This document shows positions 1-5,841 of a stretch of DNA of 14,240 nucleotides, piece after piece. The stretch is from assembly GCA_902536205.1 (NCBI GenBank), contig CACAWM010000013.1, positions 1-14,240 on the forward strand. Reading direction: 5' to 3'. The notes under the pieces are model-generated. The model was not told the origin of the DNA. It did not search any database and saw only the letters and a list, made by a program, of their open reading frames with translations. The stretch's first letter is position 1, and each line of letters begins with the position of its first letter. Source of the stretch: an uncultured Pelagibacteraceae bacterium. Its GTDB lineage: Bacteria > Pseudomonadota > Alphaproteobacteria > Pelagibacterales > Pelagibacteraceae. Position numbers and translations under genes: made by a program.

Positions 1-1
1 T

Positions 2-574
2 GGTGCAAAGAAATCTCTATTTGGAACAAACCCTATTTGTTTTGGTGTTCCTACAGGAAAAGTTCCTTTTATTTATGATGCCTCAACATCAATTATAAAT
101 AGAGGAACTATACGAAGAGCTGAAAAGTTAGGTTTAAAAATTCCATACGGTGTTGCTCTTAACACAAAAGGTAAAATTACTACTAACGCTAAAGAGGCTC
201 TGAAGGGCACTCAATTACCCATTGCAAGTTTTAAAGGATCTGGTTTAGCTTGGATGGTTGATATTCTAAGTGGTGTTTTCACAGGTAGTAGCCATGGAGG
301 AAAAACAAAAGATCCTTTTGATGATTTTTCAGGACCCCAAAATATTGGTCATTTATTTATTACTATTAATCCAAAAATTTTTATCGGAAATAGGTTCGTT
401 AAAGAAATGCAAAAAAATGTAAAGCTAGTCAAAAAACTTCCAAAAGCAAAAGGATTTTCAAGTATTTTGTATCCAGGAGAGAGAAAAAATAAGACGTATA
501 AAAAGAATTTAAATAAAGATATATCTATTCCTAAAAAAATTTTAAAAGAAATGGATGAATTAAATGCTAAGTAA
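2..574 (+). CDS. Ldh_2-family NAD(P)-dependent dehydrogenase, C-terminal part (malate/L-lactate/sulfolactate dehydrogenase type)
   Basis: The reading frame is open from the left edge, so the N-terminal part and the start lie outside the window; 190 residues are visible. The visible part carries family hallmarks: a GTNPICF motif near the edge, a YDASTS segment, a TTNAKEAL-like linker and a FKGSGLAWMVDILSG helix matching the usual HKGYGL..ELL block. The family reduces or oxidises 2-hydroxy/2-oxo acids and includes malate, lactate and ureidoglycolate dehydrogenases and the ComC sulfolactate dehydrogenase. The catalytic residues in the N-terminal half cannot be checked. The stop overlaps the next gene by 11 bases, so the two are probably translated together. 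With a phosphotransacetylase next door and an HpsN-like enzyme 6 kb away, sulfolactate to sulfopyruvate is a plausible reaction, but the substrate is inferred only. An ATG at codon 85 (base 254) is internal, not the start. Confidence 0.85.
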   Translation, partial: GAKKSLFGTNPICFGVPTGKVPFIYDASTSIINRGTIRRAEKLGLKIPYGVALNTKGKITTNAKEALKGTQLPIASFKGSGLAWMVDILSGVFTGSSHGGKTKDPFDDFSGPQNIGHLFITINPKIFIGNRFVKEMQKNVKLVKKLPKAKGFSSILYPGERKNKTYKKNLNKDISIPKKILKEMDELNAK

Positions 575-1472
575 TAAAGATATTATTTGTCCTGAGAATT
601 TGCTTAAATTAGCTAAAACTAAAGGACCGGCAAAAGCCGTAATAGTTAATGCGGTAAAGCCAGTATCAATAGAGTCAACAAAACAAGCTGTAGACGCAAA
701 TTTAATCATACCAGTTTTCATTGGAGACAAATCAATCATTGAGAAAAATGCTAAACAATTAAACTGGGATATATCTAAATATGAATTAATTCATGAACCA
801 GATGAAAATAGTACTGCACCAATCGCAGCAAAACTTGCAAGTGAAGATAAAATTAAAATTATTGTTAAAGGACATATTCATACAGACGTACTTATGAAAG
901 CAGTTTTAAAAAGAGATTTGAATTTAATAGGAAAAAAAAGACTAAGTCATATTTGGCATATGACTTTAGAAAAAAATGATAAACCATTTATCATTACTGA
1001 TGGTGCATTAAATGTGTTGCCCAAATTAGAAACCAAAATGTATATATTAAAAAATGCAATAGATTTTGCGAGTAGAATAGGAATTGAAAAACCTAAAATT
1101 TCAATATTATCAGCAACTGAGGAAGTTTTAGATAGTGTGCCGAGCTCGCAAGATGCATACGAGCTTACCAAAAAAGCTAAAGATGAAGGCTTAAATGCAG
1201 ATGTATTTGGTCCGATGGCTTTTGATAATTCTGTTTCTGAAAAAGCTGCTCAAATAAAAGGGATAAAAAATGCGGTCGCTGGTAAAACTGATATTCTATT
1301 AGTTCCTAACGTAGAAACTGGAAATGCTTTAGTAAAAATGATGATCTTTTTTATGGGAGCTTGTGCAGCTGGTGTAGTAGTTGGTGGAAAAGTCCCTGTG
1401 GTAATAACTAGTAGAGCCGATGACACTCAAGCAAGACTTGCTTCTATGGCTGCTGCTGTTGTTGCGCTTTAA
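564..1472 (+). CDS. pta: Phosphate acetyl/butyryltransferase family protein (Pta-like)
   Basis: This 302-residue protein looks like a single phosphate acetyl/butyryltransferase domain, the form found alone in phosphotransbutyrylases and as the C-terminal domain of some fused Pta proteins. Visible landmarks are GPAKAVIVNA near the N-terminus, VKGHIHTD, a LSHIWHM block, FIITDGALN, the GPMAFDNSVS block, DILLVPNVETGN and a C-terminal SRADDTQARLAS. The expected reaction is acetyl (or another acyl) phosphate plus CoA to acyl-CoA plus phosphate in the cytosol. Such genes often accompany xsc in sulfonate and taurine degraders, where Xsc makes acetyl phosphate. The start overlaps the preceding dehydrogenase by 11 bases and the stop shares a base with the methyltransferase start (TAATG), so it sits in the middle of a tight operon. 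No acetate kinase is seen. Acetyl versus butyryl specificity cannot be told from sequence alone. Confidence 0.85.
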   Translation: MLSNKDIICPENLLKLAKTKGPAKAVIVNAVKPVSIESTKQAVDANLIIPVFIGDKSIIEKNAKQLNWDISKYELIHEPDENSTAPIAAKLASEDKIKIIVKGHIHTDVLMKAVLKRDLNLIGKKRLSHIWHMTLEKNDKPFIITDGALNVLPKLETKMYILKNAIDFASRIGIEKPKISILSATEEVLDSVPSSQDAYELTKKAKDEGLNADVFGPMAFDNSVSEKAAQIKGIKNAVAGKTDILLVPNVETGNALVKMMIFFMGACAAGVVVGGKVPVVITSRADDTQARLASMAAAVVAL

Positions 1473-2179
1473 TGAAAAAACTTAAAAACTGGGATAATAA
1501 AACCTGGTTATCATCTAAATCGTATATTGCTCAATTTAATAAATTTCTAAAAACAAAAATTAATTTTAATAAAAATTCAAAAATATTAGATATTGGATGC
1601 GGAAGAGCAAATATTATTTCTGCCCTTCAAAAAAAATATAAATTTAAAAATAAACCCTCAGGAATAGACATTGTTGCAAATAAGGATGTTAAAAGGAATA
1701 TCGTATTTAAGAAAATTGAAGCTTTAAAATATCTAAAGAAACAAAAAAAATATGATCTAATCTTAATCAAACAAACTATTCATTTTTTTACAAAAACAAA
1801 GTTAAACCGCCTTCTTAACCTTTCTAAAAAAAGTTTAAATCCCAAAGGAAAAATATTAATTTTTTCGCTTAAAACAAAAAATAACAGGATACCTTGTTTT
1901 AAAAAAATGAGAAAAAATCTAGAAAAAAGTTTAAAAAGAGATGAAGTTTTATTTAAAATAATCAAAAAAAACTTAAAAGAAATAAGCTACACGAACTTTA
2001 ACTTTAAAGTAAGTATCTCTAAACAAAAATACGTTAGAATGATTAGAGAGAGATACATTTCATGCTTATTAAGTATGAGTAATGAAGAAATTAAATTTGG
2101 TATCAGTGAAATAAAATCTAAATATAAAAATCAAATAAAATTCACTGATACCTTAAAATGTATTAGCTACAGAAAATAA
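1472..2179 (+). CDS. Class I SAM-dependent methyltransferase, substrate unknown
   Basis: The 235-residue protein has a clear Rossmann-type SAM-binding motif I, ILDIGCGRAN, at residues 38-47, an acidic residue after the next strand (D66 in GIDIV) and a motif-IV-like YDLILIKQTIHFF at 94-106, as in class I methyltransferases. The C-terminal half is lysine-rich and gives no clue to the substrate. Methyltransferase_11/25-type proteins acting on small molecules look like this, but no specific family is recognised. The ATG overlaps the stop of pta (TAATG), indicating translational coupling, yet nothing in acetyl phosphate or sulfonate metabolism obviously needs a methyltransferase. It ends the plus-strand run: its TAA directly abuts the stop of the convergent GYD gene, with no base between and no terminator hairpin visible. 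Confidence 0.8.
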   Translation: MKKLKNWDNKTWLSSKSYIAQFNKFLKTKINFNKNSKILDIGCGRANIISALQKKYKFKNKPSGIDIVANKDVKRNIVFKKIEALKYLKKQKKYDLILIKQTIHFFTKTKLNRLLNLSKKSLNPKGKILIFSLKTKNNRIPCFKKMRKNLEKSLKRDEVLFKIIKKNLKEISYTNFNFKVSISKQKYVRMIRERYISCLLSMSNEEIKFGISEIKSKYKNQIKFTDTLKCISYRK

Positions 2180-2503
2180 TTATTTTCCTGGCTCTTTGTA
2201 TGATGATGCCATTTTCTGAGCAGTTTTAGCTATCTCATTAAGATCTACATCTTCTAAAATTGTAAAATCTGAAACAGCACCGCTAGAAACAGCGACCATC
2301 GCAGCTGCAGCAGCTTGTTCAAAAGTTCCCTCGATCACTGCCATAAAATCATATTTCCCTCTTAGGCCTGAGTATTGAGTTACTTTAGCTCCTACAGAAG
2401 CAGCAAGTGCAGATGTAGCAGCTTTTCTGTCTGTAGACGGATTGCTTACAAACCCCCCAAGACCTTTAGCTGTGTAACATCCTAATGTATAAAATTTTGC
2501 CAT
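2180..2503 (-). CDS. GYD-domain small protein (paralogue 1)
   Basis: This 107-residue protein matches the GYD family (named for its conserved G-Y-D), a ferredoxin-like fold of about 100 residues with no assigned biochemistry. Here the motif is RGKYDF at 48-53, preceded by SVGAKVTQYSGL and followed by a helix rich in alanine (residues 65-72) and GAVSDFTILE at 75-84. It is clearly paralogous to the gene immediately upstream: both start MAK, have Y5, G8, YT at 10-11, DRKA at 25-28, RG-YDF at 48-53, GAV, and end KM...YK-PG. It is the last of eight genes in the minus-strand run, preceded by a strong ribosome binding site (AAGGAGG, five bases before ATG). The alanine-rich, more G+C-rich codons differ from the lysine/asparagine-rich neighbours and fit high expression. 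Cytosolic, since no signal or membrane segment is present. Confidence 0.85.
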   Translation of the reverse strand: MAKFYTLGCYTAKGLGGFVSNPSTDRKAATSALAASVGAKVTQYSGLRGKYDFMAVIEGTFEQAAAAAMVAVSSGAVSDFTILEDVDLNEIAKTAQKMASSYKEPGK

Positions 2504-2508
2504 TATTA

Positions 2509-2515
2509 CCTCCTT
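2509..2515 (-). promoter_or_regulatory. Strong ribosome binding site of GYD paralogue 1
   Basis: On the minus strand the sequence reads AAGGAGG, then five bases to the ATG at 2503. This is almost the full complement of the 16S rRNA tail and supports the chosen start and strong translation. Confidence 0.75.
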
Positions 2516-2521
2516 TTTTAT

Positions 2522-2842
2522 TTATTGACCTGGAGCCTTATAAGACATTTTCGAAGCTTTTGTTGTAGCCTTACCAAAATCTATAGCTTCAAGTGCTGAT
2601 AAGTTTTTTACAGCTCCAGTCGACTCCACCACTAATTTAACAGCAGCAAAATCATCAAAACTTGGAAGATCTGCAACTACACAAAAATCGTATGATCCTC
2701 TTACGATATCCATAGTGTGTAATTTGCCACCCACACCTTGAACAAGTTTTTCAACCACTGCTTTTCTGTCACTGTTTGGGTCTTTTAAAAAACCTTGAAA
2801 GGCTTTCTCGGTATAGTTTCCCATAATGTACATCTTTGCCAT
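2522..2842 (-). CDS. GYD-domain small protein (paralogue 2)
   Basis: This 106-residue GYD-family protein has RGSYDF at 48-53, the same position as in its downstream paralogue, and a similar overall plan: MAK-Y start, DPNSDRKA around 21-28, GVGGK at 36-40, a helix after the YDF strand, GAVKNLSALEAIDF, and a C-terminal KMSYKAPG. I judge the two to be about 40 percent identical by eye, so this is an older tandem duplication and not a recent copy. The stop lies 18 bases before the next start and the site AAGGAG is seven bases before this ATG. GYD proteins are expected to form dimeric alpha-beta barrels; whether the two paralogues pair as a heterodimer is an open question. Confidence 0.85.
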   Translation of the reverse strand: MAKMYIMGNYTEKAFQGFLKDPNSDRKAVVEKLVQGVGGKLHTMDIVRGSYDFCVVADLPSFDDFAAVKLVVESTGAVKNLSALEAIDFGKATTKASKMSYKAPGQ

Positions 2843-2849
2843 ATTATTT

Positions 2850-2855
2850 CTCCTT
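2850..2855 (-). promoter_or_regulatory. Ribosome binding site of GYD paralogue 2
   Basis: AAGGAG on the minus strand, seven bases before the ATG at 2842. It fixes this start and continues the pattern of strong sites in the small-gene cluster. Confidence 0.65.
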
Positions 2856-2857
2856 TC

Positions 2858-3151
2858 CTATTTCTCGATTACAACTGTACCAGAATGAGGATCAGTTACT
2901 CCTAAATCTGATGACAGTTCTTCTAAAGTGTGCCGAAGTGAGTCCAAAAATTCAATCATTTTTGGTCTCGCTTTAGCAATGTCATCTTCAGAATTCCATT
3001 CACCAATCATAAAAAATTCATTTGGTTTAGTTTCAACGTACTTTGCTGAAATCTGCCCATCGAACTTTGGCCGCTCATCAATTTTTTTTAAATATTCTTC
3101 TCTGCTTGATGATTTTACTTTACATCTAACAATATTCATAAACTTTGCCAT
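2858..3151 (-). CDS. ABM-like small protein (dimeric alpha-beta barrel)
   Basis: The 97-residue protein has the beta-alpha-beta pattern of the antibiotic-biosynthesis-monooxygenase (ABM) superfamily: an opening strand FMNIVRCKVK, a helix SSREEYLKKID, a strand around AKYVETKPNEFFMIGEWNS (residues 36-54) and a helix EDDIAKARPKMIEFLDSLRHTLEEL (56-79). The tail GVTDPHSGTVVIEK resembles small alphaproteobacterial proteins annotated only as ABM-like. ABM-fold proteins include cofactor-free monooxygenases, heme-degrading enzymes and plain structural homologues, so no reaction can be assigned. It begins MAKF like the first GYD paralogue, and has a complete nine-base Shine-Dalgarno match before it. 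Third from the end of the eight-gene run. Confidence 0.7.
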   Translation of the reverse strand: MAKFMNIVRCKVKSSSREEYLKKIDERPKFDGQISAKYVETKPNEFFMIGEWNSEDDIAKARPKMIEFLDSLRHTLEELSSDLGVTDPHSGTVVIEK

Positions 3152-3153
3152 AT

Positions 3154-3162
3154 ACCTCCTTA
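3154..3162 (-). promoter_or_regulatory. Full-length Shine-Dalgarno site overlapping the upstream stop codon
   Basis: The minus strand reads TAAGGAGGT, a full nine-base complement of the canonical anti-Shine-Dalgarno tail. Its first three bases are the TAA stop of the membrane protein gene (3160-3162). The ATG follows after two bases, closer than usual if the whole site pairs. Ribosomes terminating on the membrane gene therefore sit directly on the next gene's binding site. Confidence 0.75.
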
Positions 3163-3576
3163 AACGTAAATTTTACCAGCTAAACCGTAACAAAGAATAG
3201 CACTGATAATGACAAGAACTAGTGGAGCGTAAATTCCATCATTTCTAGTTTTTTTTGTTAAACCTGTTTTATCAATTTTTAATGTGTAAAAATTTACAAT
3301 CAATATTGAAACATTCATTATAAAGACTAAGTTAAAGAAGGCCCAAGTAGCCTCTACACCGCCTGATCTAATAAAAGCGATATATATTGCCATTAGAACA
3401 GTAGCAACCATGAATGAACCTGCAAATCTTGTAATTAAAGTCGCAGTTTTATCTACCCCTCTACCCTTCAGAAATTTTTTTGTATCAAAAACTAATTGGT
3501 AAGCGTAACTACCAACTATAATAAAATGTGCTAAGTAAATTATTAAATAAAATGCGTTTCCAAATTTATCGATCAT
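3160..3576 (-). CDS. Four-helix integral membrane protein, unknown function
   Basis: Starting at the ATG at 3576 gives 138 residues with four strongly hydrophobic segments, near residues 7-29, 51-70, 76-98 and 113-134, joined by short charged loops (KKFLKGRG, KIDKTGLTKKTRND). An in-frame ATG further upstream (3648) would add 24 residues lying inside the neighbouring gene and without a hydrophobic or conserved pattern. The 3576 start is preferred because AGGAT precedes it and it follows the upstream stop by seven bases. No conserved domain is recognised; one histidine (H17) and one cysteine in the helices argue against a b-type cytochrome. It is the only inner-membrane protein of the small-barrel operon and so a candidate anchor or transporter for what the soluble proteins handle. 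Confidence 0.75.
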   Translation of the reverse strand: MIDKFGNAFYLIIYLAHFIIVGSYAYQLVFDTKKFLKGRGVDKTATLITRFAGSFMVATVLMAIYIAFIRSGGVEATWAFFNLVFIMNVSILIVNFYTLKIDKTGLTKKTRNDGIYAPLVLVIISAILCYGLAGKIYV

Positions 3577-3583
3577 AAATATC

Positions 3584-3871
3584 CTATGCGTTATAGTCCA
3601 TGACCTGATCTGTACACTCAACAAACTTATGTGGAGTAAAAAAATCATTCATTTGACCTAGTTGATTAATAATTGCTTGCTCGTCTTTTCCTTTCCACCA
3701 ACAGTACATTTCCATTGTATCTCCCGGTGTATTCCAAGTCATTTGACAAGCAGCATTGTCACTTTTCATGCTCTTAACAATATCTTCCATTTTCATAGAA
3801 GCCACTGTATCTGTAAATTTTTTTTTCATTTCGGCAGACTTAAAAGTATGCGTTACCATATAGTTTTTCAT
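3584..3871 (-). CDS. Small ferredoxin-fold-like protein A, unknown function
   Basis: The 95-residue protein has an N-terminal strand KNYMVTHTFK, a helix 13-36 rich in lysine and methionine, a strand MEMYCWWKG (53-61), a second helix 63-76 and a final strand HKFVEC (81-86). That alternation fits a dimeric alpha-beta barrel, though I cannot name the family. Striking residues are H8, C42, C57, W58-W59, H81 and the E85-C86-x-D88 motif. The gene upstream encodes a protein of the same length with H8 and an E-C-x-D motif at nearly the same place, so the two are probably distant paralogues. Two methionines per ten residues in the N-terminal half is unusual. A strong AAGGAGG lies four bases before the ATG. 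Cytosolic by the lack of a signal. Confidence 0.7.
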   Translation of the reverse strand: MKNYMVTHTFKSAEMKKKFTDTVASMKMEDIVKSMKSDNAACQMTWNTPGDTMEMYCWWKGKDEQAIINQLGQMNDFFTPHKFVECTDQVMDYNA

Positions 3872-3875
3872 TTTT

Positions 3876-3882
3876 CCTCCTT
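3876..3882 (-). promoter_or_regulatory. Strong ribosome binding site of protein A
   Basis: AAGGAGG on the minus strand, four bases before the ATG at 3871 and one base downstream of the preceding stop codon. Confidence 0.7.
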
Positions 3883-4173
3883 TTATAGGTTTATTTTTGA
3901 TAGTTCATATAATTGAGCACTATCTACACATTCAGCATAAATTGCTTTAGCTGAAGTATTATTCCCTGTTACAAACTCTTTCATCCCAGCTTCGTTATGA
4001 ACATTGACTTTAAATAACATTCCACTTTTATCTGGCATCATAGCCCCAACGGTTTTTTCCGGGTATGCAACACTTTTTCTAACACTCATACCTTCATCTG
4101 ATTGCATCCATTTCGTGAAAGTTTCTAATTTACCTTCTTTAAATTTAAGATGTACCAACATTTCTTTTTCCAT
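3883..4173 (-). CDS. Small ferredoxin-fold-like protein B, unknown function
   Basis: This 96-residue protein shows a strand EMLVHLKFK (4-12), a helix LETFTKWMQ (16-24), a strand GMLFKVNVHN (51-60), a helix 61-70 and a closing strand KAIYAEC (76-82). H8 and E81-C82-x-D84 match H8 and E85-C86-x-D88 of the downstream neighbour, suggesting an ancient duplication. No known domain is recognised. There is no clear Shine-Dalgarno site before the ATG at 4173, unlike the genes after it, so translation may depend on coupling with the DUF1330 gene 14 bases upstream. An internal ATG at codon 5 is possible, but the first ATG aligns with the start of protein A and is kept. Confidence 0.65.
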   Translation of the reverse strand: MEKEMLVHLKFKEGKLETFTKWMQSDEGMSVRKSVAYPEKTVGAMMPDKSGMLFKVNVHNEAGMKEFVTGNNTSAKAIYAECVDSAQLYELSKINL

Positions 4174-4187
4174 TTTTTTACTTTTAT

Positions 4188-4475
4188 TTAAACACCTCTA
4201 ATTATTATTCCATTAGCAACTGAGTTTGCTAATCGAATTGGTTTTACTGGTTTGTATTCCTCAGATTCATACCACTCCAAAGCTTTCTCATAAGTAGGAA
4301 ATTTAATTACTACTGTTCTGGGATATTTCCACTCACCATCTATAACTTTGTACTCTCCGGCACGTACAAGGTATTCTCCTCCAAATTTTTGAACTGTAGT
4401 CACTACTTTACCAACATATTCTTTGTAAGCTTCAGGATTTTTTACATCTATATTAGCTATTACGTATCCACTCAT
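4188..4475 (-). CDS. DUF1330 family protein
   Basis: At 95 residues this is a full-length DUF1330 protein: GYVIANIDVKNPEAYKEYV at 3-21, GGEYLVRAG at 32-40, the RTVVIKFPTYEKALEWYES block at 53-71 and the EYKPVKPIRLANS segment to 85. DUF1330 is a dimeric alpha-beta-barrel family without assigned chemistry; the YLVRAG strand is its best-conserved element. The stop of the upstream secreted-protein gene is two bases before this ATG and a modest site (CAGGT) overlaps that stop. It is the most readily identified member of the six-barrel cluster and helps argue that the unrecognised neighbours share the fold. Confidence 0.88.
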   Translation of the reverse strand: MSGYVIANIDVKNPEAYKEYVGKVVTTVQKFGGEYLVRAGEYKVIDGEWKYPRTVVIKFPTYEKALEWYESEEYKPVKPIRLANSVANGIIIRGV

Positions 4476-4477
4476 AT

Positions 4478-4861
4478 TTAACCTGCGTAAATCGTTCTAG
4501 ATAATTTTTCTATTTTTTCCTCTGAACCTTTAATTTGCTTATGAATAAATTTATTACACTCTCTATTTTTAACTTTATCAAAAGGCTTTCCATAAACTTT
4601 GTCCACATAAACATTCATGCCTTTATTGATCTCATCATCCTTAACACCTTCGGATATGAGGTATTCTCTTATTACCTTTACTGAAGCCAAAGCTAACTCC
4701 ATGTTTTTAACTTCTATAGTCTCAGCTGGTAAAACAGCAGTCGCGCTGTAGTGACCTAAACACTCTATTGTTTTTTCTTTTTGAGCTTTTGTTATGTGCC
4801 CTGCAGCTAAGGCCGAGCTCACGTATAAAAAAACTGCAATAATTAAAAAGTTTTTTTTCAT
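4478..4861 (-). CDS. Small secreted or periplasmic protein, unknown function
   Basis: The 127-residue protein begins with a typical Sec signal peptide: KK at 2-3, a hydrophobic core FLIIAVFLYVSSA and a likely cut after A19 (ALA-A). The mature part of about 108 residues is helical and lysine/glutamate-rich, with exactly two cysteines (C34 in IECLGHYSA and C102 in NRECNKF) that could form one periplasmic disulfide. No domain is recognised, although the single ECLGHYSA-type cysteine segment resembles small alphaproteobacterial periplasmic proteins. It is the first gene of the minus-strand run of eight, with the DUF1330 gene two bases downstream, so any promoter lies in the 95-base divergent gap. 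The site before its ATG is weak (GAGA), contrasting with the strong sites further downstream. Confidence 0.75.
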   Translation of the reverse strand: MKKNFLIIAVFLYVSSALAAGHITKAQKEKTIECLGHYSATAVLPAETIEVKNMELALASVKVIREYLISEGVKDDEINKGMNVYVDKVYGKPFDKVKNRECNKFIHKQIKGSEEKIEKLSRTIYAG

Positions 4862-4956
4862 AATAGTTTTAATTTCTCAAATAATAATTTATTTTAATTG
4901 TGTTAAAAGTAGATTGCAGGTATGCATAATGTCTACAACCTTGAGGTTAAAAATTA
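4862..4956. promoter_or_regulatory. Divergent intergenic region between the small-protein operon and the GT17 gene
   Basis: This 95-base AT-rich gap must hold the promoter of the eight-gene minus-strand run and probably that of the glycosyltransferase. On the minus strand TTAACA (4901-4906) resembles a -35 box, but the best -10-like TATTAT follows after only 14 bases. On the plus strand TTGTGT (4898-4903) with a weak TATGCA 17 bases on is possible. A perfect eight-base palindrome TATGCATA lies at 4921-4928, and GAGG at 4943-4946 is a likely ribosome binding site for the plus-strand gene. No riboswitch-like or terminator-like structure is seen. Box assignments are tentative. Confidence 0.35.
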
Positions 4957-5841
4957 ATGAAAATCATTGATTGCACGTCTTTTTACAATGAACACATGAT
5001 GTACGAAGTAAGATTAAATGTTCTAAAAGATAAAGTAGATAAATTTATTGTTACAGAATCTACATTTTCTCATAGCGGTAAAAAGAAAAAGTTAAATTTT
5101 GATATTAATAATTATCCAAAATTTAAAGATAAAATTAAATATATTGTAATAGATAAAGAGCCTGAAGGAATAGTTGAAGAAAATAATAATCCAACTTTAC
5201 AAAGAGCAAATAGCTTAAAAAGGATTGAGTTGTCTTACGATGAACATTTGAATGCTATCAAAGATGCAGATGATGATGATTTTATAATGTTAAGTGATAA
5301 TGATGAAATCCCAAATTTAGACTCTGAGGATTTTAAGAAAAACAAAAATGATATCGTGATATTCAATCAACTATTTTTTTATTTTAAGTTTAATTTACTT
5401 TATGACAAAATGCTTTGGCCAGGTACTAAAGGTTGCAGAAAAAAGAATTTAATATCCTTTTCTTGGCTTCGTAATGTTAAGTTTAAAAAATATCCTTTTT
5501 GGAGAATAGACACATATTTTTCAAAAACTAAATATTCAAATTTAAATATTATTAGAAATGGTGGATGGCATTTTACAAATTTAAAAAGTCCTGAAGATAT
5601 GTTCGAAAAATTTATGAATTTTGGCCATCACGATGAATTTAGATTGAGTGGGATAACTATTGAAAAAATTAAAGATAAAATTTTTAAAAGAGAGATGTTC
5701 TACGATCATTTTGCAGATAAAAGTTCAACAAATAAATGGGAAAGTGACTATAAATTACAAAAAATTGATTTAAGTCTTTTGCCTAAATATTTAATTAAAA
5801 ATAGAAATAAATACAAAGATTGGTTTGATCTTAAGGAATAA
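4957..5841 (+). CDS. Glycosyltransferase family 17-type protein
   Basis: The 294-residue protein fits bacterial members of GT17, the family of beta-1,4-mannosyl-glycoprotein N-acetylglucosaminyltransferase. Visible features are the opening IIDCTSFYNEHMMYEVRL with a following VDKFIVTEST (residues 3-36), the acidic metal/nucleotide site MLSDNDEIPN at 111-120 (D114, D116, E117), WPGTKGCRK at 154-161 and NGGWHFTNL at 201-209. The length matches the bacterial family. It probably transfers a sugar to a cell-surface glycan or glycoprotein in the cytosol or at the inner membrane, but donor and acceptor are unknown. It stands alone on the plus strand, divergent from the small-protein operon and overlapping the 3' end of the zinc ADH gene by 11 bases tail to tail. 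Extremely AT-rich, lysine/asparagine-rich coding fits an accessory gene. Confidence 0.82.
   Translation: MKIIDCTSFYNEHMMYEVRLNVLKDKVDKFIVTESTFSHSGKKKKLNFDINNYPKFKDKIKYIVIDKEPEGIVEENNNPTLQRANSLKRIELSYDEHLNAIKDADDDDFIMLSDNDEIPNLDSEDFKKNKNDIVIFNQLFFYFKFNLLYDKMLWPGTKGCRKKNLISFSWLRNVKFKKYPFWRIDTYFSKTKYSNLNIIRNGGWHFTNLKSPEDMFEKFMNFGHHDEFRLSGITIEKIKDKIFKREMFYDHFADKSSTNKWESDYKLQKIDLSLLPKYLIKNRNKYKDWFDLKE

Noticed and set aside
947..1171. Minus-strand open frame of 74 codons inside pta
   Set aside because: Lies entirely antisense to a well-supported gene, with no family pattern and no ribosome site.
3577..3648. N-terminal extension of the four-helix membrane protein
   Set aside because: The 24 extra residues overlap the upstream gene; the ATG at 3576 has a ribosome site and follows the upstream stop by seven bases.
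4862..4956. Riboswitch or small RNA in the divergent gap
   Set aside because: Only 95 AT-rich bases with no stable stem; the eight-base palindrome TATGCATA is expected by chance in such DNA.
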